Origin: an uncultured Lachnospiraceae bacterium
GTDB taxonomy: Bacteria; Bacillota; Clostridia; Lachnospirales; Lachnospiraceae
DNA: 11,014 bases
Direction of reading: 5' to 3'
Assembly: GCA_934418055.1 (NCBI GenBank)
Contig: CAKRWX010000057.1
Span: forward strand, 1-11,014
This document shows, in pieces, positions 7,041-11,014 of the stretch. The notes under the pieces are model-generated. The model was not told where the DNA came from. It worked only from the letters and a program-made list of their open reading frames with translations, and ran no database searches. Position 1 is the first letter of the stretch. Each line of letters begins with the position of its first letter. Both the position numbers and the translations under genes were made by a program.

Positions 7041-7556
7041 CTACTGCATCTTTTTTTCTTTTCGCAGCTGTCTCCGATAAAAGAACAGTACCACTGCCTC
7101 CAGATACCGTTTCAGCACAATCTGGATCTCTTCCTTGGGATGGATCGGTTTTACCAGAAAGCTATAAAGTCCGATGCGATTTGCGCCGTATACATCCGTA
7201 AACAACTGATCTCCCACAAATACCGTCGTTGCCCGGTCCGTTCCCATTTTCTTCATCGCCGCCTCATAGCCGCTCTTTTTCGGTTTCCCACCCTTATAAA
7301 TATAGGGAGAATCCACCTGTGCCGCAAATGACGCCACCCGCGGCTCCTTGTTATTGGACAGCAGACAGGTTTTCATGCCCATCTGATGAAACCGTCCAAA
7401 CAATTCCAGAGCCCGCTCATCGGCAGGAGCTCCGTGGGGAACCAGCGTATTATCAATATCAAAGATTACTCCGCGGATTCCCTTCTCATACAATGCTTCA
7501 TATGGGATCTCATATGCGGAATTCATCATTTCTTTTGGGTAAAATGCTTTCAGCAT
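7041..7556 (-). CDS. yqeG: YqeG-family HAD (IIIA) phosphatase
   Basis: A 171-residue cytoplasmic HAD-superfamily protein. Motif I is FDIDNTLV with Asp33 and Asp35, motif II LLSNN with Ser67, motif III the lysine of GKPKK near 91, and motif IV VGDQLFTDV with Asp116 and Asp121, so the phosphatase site appears intact. The short cap and N terminus (FYPKEMMNSAYEIPYEAL) match the YqeG family, conserved in Firmicutes near aroE and ribosome-assembly genes; its physiological substrate is not established to my knowledge. The C terminus is basic. The ATG at 7556 is preferred to the TTG immediately before it. The gene lies 17 bases after nrdR, so the two are almost surely co-transcribed. No strong ribosome site is visible, which fits translation coupled to nrdR. 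Confidence 0.9.
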   Translation of the reverse strand: MLKAFYPKEMMNSAYEIPYEALYEKGIRGVIFDIDNTLVPHGAPADERALELFGRFHQMGMKTCLLSNNKEPRVASFAAQVDSPYIYKGGKPKKSGYEAAMKKMGTDRATTVFVGDQLFTDVYGANRIGLYSFLVKPIHPKEEIQIVLKRYLEAVVLFFYRRQLRKEKKMQ

Positions 7557-7573
7557 CAATTTCTTGTCTCTTT

Positions 7574-8026
7574 CTATTTTTTTAAGAGCTTTCCAAGCTC
7601 TTCCATAAAGGTATTCACATCTTTGAATTCCCGGTACACAGAAGCGAAACGGACATAAGCCACCTCGTCTAACTTCTTTAACTTATCCATGACCAGTTCT
7701 CCGATCACGGTAGTCTCCACTTCCTTGTCCTCACAGTTAAAGATCTCATTCTCGATCTCATCCAGAACGGCATTGATCTGCTGGGTAGATACCGGACGCT
7801 TATGACAGGAACGGACAATACCCGCTTCCACTTTCGAGCGGTTATAGGCTTCCCTGGTCCGGTCTTTCTTGATCACCATAAATGGCATGGTCTCCAATTT
7901 TTCATATGTAGTAAATCGTTTTCCGCACCGCTCGCACTGGCGGCGTCTGCGGATCGAGCTATTATCGTCTGCCGGTCTGGAATCGATTACTTTCGTATCG
8001 TCTTCCCCACAATATGGGCATTTCAA
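7574..8026 (-). CDS. nrdR: Transcriptional repressor NrdR of ribonucleotide reductase genes
   Basis: The 150-residue protein has the N-terminal zinc ribbon with Cys3/Cys6 (MKCPYCG) and Cys31/Cys34 (CERCGKRF), followed by an Arg-rich segment (IRRRRQ) and an ATP-cone domain from about residue 46 to 136 that senses ATP/dATP. NrdR represses nrd operons when dATP is high by binding pairs of NrdR boxes. The start codon is TTG at 8026: AGGAGG lies eight bases upstream, and it yields exactly the conserved MKCPYC N terminus, with no ATG or GTG nearby in frame. It heads the nrdR-yqeG-aro transcription unit. No ribonucleotide reductase gene is in the window. Confidence 0.97.
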   Translation of the reverse strand: MKCPYCGEDDTKVIDSRPADDNSSIRRRRQCERCGKRFTTYEKLETMPFMVIKKDRTREAYNRSKVEAGIVRSCHKRPVSTQQINAVLDEIENEIFNCEDKEVETTVIGELVMDKLKKLDEVAYVRFASVYREFKDVNTFMEELGKLLKK

Positions 8027-8034
8027 TGGTATTT

Positions 8035-8040
8035 CCTCCT
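8035..8040 (-). promoter_or_regulatory. Ribosome site for the nrdR TTG start
   Basis: A perfect AGGAGG on the minus strand, eight bases before the TTG at 8026. It confirms the non-ATG start. Confidence 0.85.
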
Positions 8041-8066
8041 AAAAATCCGATTCTGTCTATATTTAC

Positions 8067-8088
8067 AACTGTAAAGTATGAAACAGTT
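8067..8088. repeat. Short inverted repeat in the nrdR leader
   Basis: AACTGT (8067-8072) and ACAGTT (8083-8088) are perfect inverted arms around a ten-base spacer, inside the predicted leader of the nrdR transcript. It does not fit the known NrdR-box pattern. It may be a minor RNA hairpin or chance. Confidence 0.3.
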
Positions 8089-8094
8089 ATGTAC

Positions 8095-8123
8095 ATTTTA
8101 CTCCAGTGGTCTGAAAATGGCAA
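8095..8123 (-). promoter_or_regulatory. Sigma-A promoter for nrdR-yqeG-aro genes
   Basis: On the minus strand TTGCCA (8118-8123) is followed after 17 bases by TAAAAT (8095-8100), each one mismatch from consensus. It leaves a leader of roughly 60 bases before the TTG of nrdR. Confidence 0.68.
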
Positions 8124-8140
8124 GATTTTTCTATTTTCAG
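8111..8140. repeat. 8-bp inverted repeat straddling the nrdR -35 box
   Basis: CTGAAAAT (8111-8118) and ATTTTCAG (8133-8140) are perfect inverted arms with a 14-base spacer that contains most of the -35 box. It lies just after the ylmC stop codon but has no T-run, so an operator is as plausible as a terminator stem. Confidence 0.4.
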
Positions 8141-8152
8141 TTTACACATGGC

Positions 8153-8413
8153 TTAGACCCGGCACTTTTCCTCTACATCTTTCTGTTTTACATGGACTAA
8201 AATAATGTCATCGCCCACCTGGCAGATGTCGCAGAAGGGGATCACATACTCCTTCTCCCGTCCCAAAAATCCGCAGAAAGCTCCCGGTCCTGGAACAATG
8301 ATGGCAGTCATACACCCGCTTTTCATGTCAAAATCCACGTCTCCCACAAATCCAAGACGCTTACAATCTTCTGCATTGATCACTTCTTTTTGTTTCAAAT
8401 CTGAAATACGCAA
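8153..8413 (-). CDS. ylmC: YlmC/YmxH-family PRC-barrel protein
   Basis: This 86-residue protein starts MRISDLKQKEVINAEDCKRLG and continues with a PRC-barrel-like beta domain: GFVGDVDFDMKSG, the VPGPG turn, GREKEYVIPF and QVGDDIILV. These are hallmarks of the YlmC/YmxH sporulation-protein family of Firmicutes, often located next to sigG or nrdR; its exact role is not established. It is slightly Cys-rich, including one Cys in the C-terminal tail. The start is a TTG at 8413, chosen because it gives the family N terminus and no in-frame ATG or GTG precedes it; the best ribosome site (AGG at 8425-8427) is 11 bases away. An inverted repeat covers this initiation region. A promoter between it and the preceding gene is not evident. 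Confidence 0.88.
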   Translation of the reverse strand: MRISDLKQKEVINAEDCKRLGFVGDVDFDMKSGCMTAIIVPGPGAFCGFLGREKEYVIPFCDICQVGDDIILVHVKQKDVEEKCRV

Positions 8414-8455
8414 AACGCACAGGACCTGCCTTTTTTGCTATATCCTATGCGTTTT
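8412..8455 (-). promoter_or_regulatory. 13-bp hairpin spanning the ylmC translation start
   Basis: AAAACGCACAGGA (8412-8424) and TCCTATGCGTTTT (8443-8455) form 13 pairs in the minus-strand RNA, one of them G-U, around an 18-base loop. The loop carries the purine-rich AAAAAAGGCAGG ribosome site, and the foot of the stem takes in the first two bases of the TTG start. It could modulate translation, or act as a weak terminator of the upstream membrane-gene unit, although only four T residues end the stem. Confidence 0.5.
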
Positions 8456-8465
8456 CTCTCTTGTA

Positions 8466-9350
8466 CTATTCAGCTTTTTCTGTATCTGTATATGCCGGAT
8501 CCGGAATGTCATATCCAGCATCTCCATATTCTCTTGTTGGAGGAATAGTCTCCACCTGCGGATACAGATCTTTATAGAACCATGTGGTCGTGCAAAGAAT
8601 ATAACCGTTTATCCACAGCATTCCAACCCCCAGTGTCAGCATAGCGATAAGTCCCCAGCCAATGAAACTGAGCTGTAAAGCCACCAGGCGGATCCGGTTA
8701 CCCTTCATTAATTTGCGGCTTGTTCCAAATGCTTCCCACACCGTCATTTCCGGACGGTCCACCAGAACATAAAGAAACATTCCAAACGTCAATGCCAGAT
8801 AAATTCCCACAACGGTCAGAATCAGGCCATATATCAGCATAAAAAGCACTGCAAAGAGTACAAAACCACCTTCTCCGCTCACTGCCATAGCCACAGCCAG
8901 AATCACAACTGGAAGAAGACACAATTCCAGCACCGCCATAATCAGCGCACCAATTCCCGCAAAACGCATTGGATCGTTCCGGAAGCCCCAAAATAGGTCT
9001 CCAATCTCTGCCTTTTCTCCTGCGCACATCTTTAAATAAACTTTGATCTCGCCAGCAAGCAGAATATAAGTCAGACCACTATATAAAATACTGGTAAGAA
9101 GTGAAAACACAATACTCGGAATCGAGCCCGTCACAACAGCGGCATTAAGTTGACGGCCCAGACCCGCTGTTCCGCCAAAAGCAATAGAACCTGCTGTAAA
9201 AAATGTTCCTACAACACCAGAAATCAGTCGAATAATTCCGGAACACACACTAAGAATCATGGAAGTCAAAAGAAATACTCCCACAACCACAACATAGTTT
9301 CCTCTTAAAGAACCTCTGGCCCTCTGTTTTAATTCTGCTCTTCTGGTCAT
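8466..9350 (-). CDS. DUF975-family integral membrane protein
   Basis: A 294-residue polytopic membrane protein. It starts MTRRAELKQRARGSLRGNY, the Arg/Lys-rich opening helix typical of DUF975, then has hydrophobic segments at about residues 19-41, 78-100, 130-158, 163-196 and 222-256. The C-terminal signature TSRKLMKGNRIRLVALQLSF with WFYKDLYP supports DUF975. The last 32 residues are a hydrophilic, acidic tail with several Tyr and Pro. No enzymatic motif is visible, and the family has no firmly established function that I know of. Its ATG overlaps the TGA of the preceding small membrane gene (ATGA), so the two are translationally coupled and probably cooperate. Confidence 0.85.
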   Translation of the reverse strand: MTRRAELKQRARGSLRGNYVVVVGVFLLTSMILSVCSGIIRLISGVVGTFFTAGSIAFGGTAGLGRQLNAAVVTGSIPSIVFSLLTSILYSGLTYILLAGEIKVYLKMCAGEKAEIGDLFWGFRNDPMRFAGIGALIMAVLELCLLPVVILAVAMAVSGEGGFVLFAVLFMLIYGLILTVVGIYLALTFGMFLYVLVDRPEMTVWEAFGTSRKLMKGNRIRLVALQLSFIGWGLIAMLTLGVGMLWINGYILCTTTWFYKDLYPQVETIPPTREYGDAGYDIPDPAYTDTEKAE

Positions 9351-9625
9351 CCCAAAACACCTCCCAGCATTCCAAATGTTCCACTCATGGCTCCAACCAG
9401 GGCCATCAGCACGATCACTGCAATCACACTGAAAATCATTCCTATGATTCCTGTGATCAGCCCCACTTTCGCATTGGAACTAAGCGGCTCTTCCACTCTG
9501 GACAATCCCGCAAAAATAACAGCCAGTCCACCGGCAACCATGCCAAGTCCGCAACAGCATGAAAGAACGATGGACAGAATTCCCGCAATCATAGAAGCCA
9601 ATGCCATCTTGTTTGTTTCTTCCAT
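9347..9625 (-). CDS. Small two-helix membrane protein (DUF4190-like)
   Basis: A 92-residue protein with a short acidic N terminus (MEETNK), a hydrophobic segment at about residues 8-40 containing the triple cysteine CCC at 23-25 followed by GLGMVAGG, a short loop (SRVEEPLSSNAK), and a second helix at about 53-80 ending in a Gly-rich tail. The layout resembles DUF4190-type proteins; I rate this as likeness by eye. The frame extends upstream to a GTG at 9655, but AAGGA six bases before the ATG at 9625 identifies the latter as the start. It has its own promoter and overlaps the DUF975 gene by four bases. The function is unknown; a role in an envelope complex with the DUF975 partner is inference. 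Confidence 0.75.
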   Translation of the reverse strand: MEETNKMALASMIAGILSIVLSCCCGLGMVAGGLAVIFAGLSRVEEPLSSNAKVGLITGIIGMIFSVIAVIVLMALVGAMSGTFGMLGGVLG

Positions 9626-9656
9626 AACCTTTCCTTCTTTCCTATGAAATACCACT

Positions 9657-9685
9657 AGTATACAACAAAGGGAATCCTCTGTAAA
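9657..9685 (-). promoter_or_regulatory. Sigma-A promoter for the two membrane genes, overlapping the metQ terminator
   Basis: On the minus strand TTTACA (9680-9685) and TATACT (9657-9662) are spaced by 17 bases, each one mismatch from consensus. The -35 box is made of the terminator loop and part of its stem. The start site would be near 9650, 25 bases before the ATG. Confidence 0.65.
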
Positions 9686-9697
9686 CAGAAGATTCCC
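9658..9697 (-). terminator. Terminator of the metNIQ unit
   Basis: On the minus strand GGGAATCTTCTG pairs with CAGAGGATTCCC around a TTTA loop, a 12-bp stem with one G-U pair, followed by the imperfect T-run TTTGTTGTAT. It begins 24 bases after the metQ stop codon. Confidence 0.8.
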
Positions 9698-9721
9698 CTG
9701 ATATTTTATCGGTCTGATTCA

Positions 9722-10615
9722 TTAGAATAACGGAACGACTGCTCCATCATAAGTACTCTCGATGAATGCCTTTACCTCATCACTGGTCAACGCCTCGATC
9801 AGAGCCTGGATTGCTGGATCATTTTCCTCGCCTGCGCGAACTGCTACCACGTTACCGTAAGTAGTTGCTGCTAAGGAGTCAGAAGCCTCAACTGCCAGAG
9901 CGTCAGAAACTTTATAACCAGCCTCGATTGCGTAGTTACCGTTGATAACGGCTACATCTACATCACCGATTACACGTGGAAGCTGAGCAGCCTCAACCTC
10001 ATATAACTGAAGGTTCTTTGGATTCTCAACAATATCGTTCTTAGTTGCGGTTAAACCAGCATCCTCTTTTAACTTGATCAGGCCCTGTGCCTCTAACAGA
10101 AGCAGAGCTCTTGCCTCGTTGGTGGTATCGTTTGGTACTGCGATGGTTGCGCCGTCCTGTAACTCATCCAGAGAAGTTGTCTTACCTGCATAAACGCCAA
10201 ATGGCTCATAGTGGATGGCGCCTGCAGATACTAAATTAGTACCGTTCTCCTTATTGAAGGACTCCAGGTATGGCAGATGCTGGAAATAGTTCGCATCCAG
10301 ATCGCCGGACTCCAGTGCCAGGTTTGGCTGGATGTAATCCACATACTCTTTGATCTCCAGCTCATAGCCTTTCTCTTTTAATACTTCATTGGCTGCTTTT
10401 AAGATCTCAGCGTGTGGAGCTGGGCTTGCGCCGACAACGATTTTCTGTAAATCTCCAGAAGCTGCAGTAGTCTCCTCTGCGGTGGTTTCTGCTGCTGTGG
10501 TCTCTTCTGCGCTGCTCTCAGCTGCAGTTGTCTCTGCTGCCTTGTTTCCAGAGCATCCTGCAATGCTTGCTGCTGCTAAAACTGCTGCTGTTACTACTCC
10601 AAATGTCTTTTTCAT
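9722..10615 (-). CDS. metQ: Methionine ABC transporter substrate-binding lipoprotein
   Basis: This 297-residue protein is the extracellular binding component of the MetNIQ methionine importer (NlpA/MetQ family). A lipoprotein signal peptide ends in IAGC with the lipid-attachment Cys21. Residues 22-54 are a Thr/Glu/Ala-rich spacer holding repeated ETTA units. The binding domain begins KIVVGASPAPHAEIL, and carries DANYFQHLPYLESF near 107-120 and PNDTTNEARALLLL near 161-174, both characteristic of MetQ. The ATG at 10615 is chosen because AGAGGAGA precedes it and the signal peptide then begins properly; a longer frame to 10666 adds 17 residues without support. It follows metI by 76 bases. The ligand may be D- or L-methionine or a methionine-containing dipeptide; the specificity is not readable here. 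Confidence 0.94.
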   Translation of the reverse strand: MKKTFGVVTAAVLAAASIAGCSGNKAAETTAAESSAEETTAAETTAEETTAASGDLQKIVVGASPAPHAEILKAANEVLKEKGYELEIKEYVDYIQPNLALESGDLDANYFQHLPYLESFNKENGTNLVSAGAIHYEPFGVYAGKTTSLDELQDGATIAVPNDTTNEARALLLLEAQGLIKLKEDAGLTATKNDIVENPKNLQLYEVEAAQLPRVIGDVDVAVINGNYAIEAGYKVSDALAVEASDSLAATTYGNVVAVRAGEENDPAIQALIEALTSDEVKAFIESTYDGAVVPLF

Positions 10616-10655
10616 AATGTTTTCTCCTCTCATTTTGAAAAAATATTTATTATAG

Positions 10656-10674
10656 AAGACAGTCATTCTGTCTT
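10656..10674 (-). promoter_or_regulatory. Intergenic hairpin between metI and metQ
   Basis: AAGACAG (10656-10662) and CTGTCTT (10668-10674) form a perfect 7-bp stem with a five-base loop. A T6 run appears only about 12 bases after the stem on the minus strand, so it is not a standard terminator. It may be an mRNA processing or stability element that sets MetQ levels above MetI. A TATAAT follows the stem, but no good -35 is seen. Confidence 0.4.
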
Positions 10675-10691
10675 TATAATCAAACAGGCTC

Positions 10692-11013
10692 TTAGCGGAT
10701 TCTCTTATCTCCCGCCTTAGAAAATCTCATGCCGATCTCCTGGATGATCTGAACCAGGACTACCAGAAGCACGACTGCCACCCACATGAGGGCTGGCTGA
10801 TAACGGTAATAACCGTAGTTGATGGCGATAGCGCCAAGTCCGCCGCCGCCGGTAAATCCAGCCATAGCGGAATAACTTAAAATAGTCGTCACTGCCAGAG
10901 CCGCACCTATTAATAAAGAAGGTTTACACTCTGGAAGAAGTACTTTCCAGATGATCTGCCAGGTAGAAGCACCCATGGATTTGGCTGCCTCGATCACTCC
11001 TGCGTCAATCTCA
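10692..11013 (-). CDS. metI: Methionine ABC transporter permease, C-terminal part (runs off right edge)
   Basis: The open frame enters from the right edge and ends at a TAA at 10692-10694, giving the last 106 residues. EIDAGVIEAAKSMGASTWQI is the cytoplasmic EAA loop that contacts the ATPase MetN, and the following LLPECKPSLLIG and the helices around AVTTILSYSAMAG and LMWVAVVLLVVLVQIIQEIG match MetI. GGGGLGAIAINYGYYRYQP is a family-conserved stretch. The C terminus is short and basic (FSKAGDKRIR). A GTG at 10997 is only an internal codon. metN is expected immediately to the right, beyond the window, together with any S-box or T-box leader. Confidence 0.93.
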   Translation of the reverse strand, partial: EIDAGVIEAAKSMGASTWQIIWKVLLPECKPSLLIGAALAVTTILSYSAMAGFTGGGGLGAIAINYGYYRYQPALMWVAVVLLVVLVQIIQEIGMRFSKAGDKRIR

Positions 11014-11014
11014 C

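Noticed and set aside
8027..8152. NrdR boxes for autoregulation of nrdR
   Set aside because: No pair of sites resembling the AT-rich palindromic NrdR-box consensus is visible; the repeats found have different sequences.
10616..10691. A separate promoter for metQ
   Set aside because: A TATAAT is present, but no acceptable -35 lies 16-18 bases upstream, and the genes fit one metNIQ operon.
1..11014. Mobile elements, CRISPR arrays, tRNA or rRNA genes
   Set aside because: I saw no transposase or integrase frames, no regularly spaced direct repeats, and no cloverleaf or rRNA-like segments; the gaps are all shorter than 200 bases.

Overview
The window reads as chromosomal DNA of an anaerobic Firmicute of class Clostridia, most likely a Lachnospiraceae-type gut bacterium. 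The evidence is the gene order ylmC/ymxH - nrdR - yqeG - aroE - aroK - aroQ - efp, the YlmC/YmxH sporulation-family protein, strong AGGAGG-type ribosome sites with some TTG and GTG starts, moderate GC by eye, and a lipoprotein with a Thr/Glu/Ala-rich linker after its lipid-attachment cysteine. This placement is inference from protein style and synteny. Every convincing gene lies on the minus strand, so transcription runs from high to low coordinates. I see no rRNA, tRNA, CRISPR array, insertion sequence or phage gene.

In transcription order (right to left), the window opens with the end of a methionine ABC importer: the metI permease 3' part and metQ lipoprotein, closed by a hairpin terminator. 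Inside that terminator begins a good promoter for a two-gene membrane unit, a small two-helix protein overlapping by ATGA with a DUF975 protein. Next is ylmC, whose TTG start sits at the base of a 13-bp inverted repeat.

A promoter at about 8095-8123 then drives a compact housekeeping run: nrdR (repressor of ribonucleotide reductase genes), yqeG (HAD phosphatase), aroE, aroK and aroQ (three shikimate-pathway steps). efp (elongation factor P) follows with its own promoter and ends at a strong rho-independent terminator (4434-4469).

The left third is accessory metabolism. A sodium-coupled NSS amino-acid transporter has its own extended -10 promoter. A PLP enzyme of the D-cysteine desulfhydrase / ACC deaminase family also has its own strong promoter. 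A zinc amidohydrolase of the N-acyl-D-amino-acid deacylase family follows, and then the start of an NhaC-type Na+/H+ antiporter that runs off the left edge. These could together import and degrade (N-acyl-)D-amino acids, with Na+ balanced by the antiporter; this is inference from adjacency and family.

Nothing here is clearly a new system. The points most worth a second look are the D-amino-acid cluster, two abutting inverted repeats before nhaC, the hairpin over the ylmC start, the promoter built into the metQ terminator, and the coupled pair of uncharacterised membrane genes.
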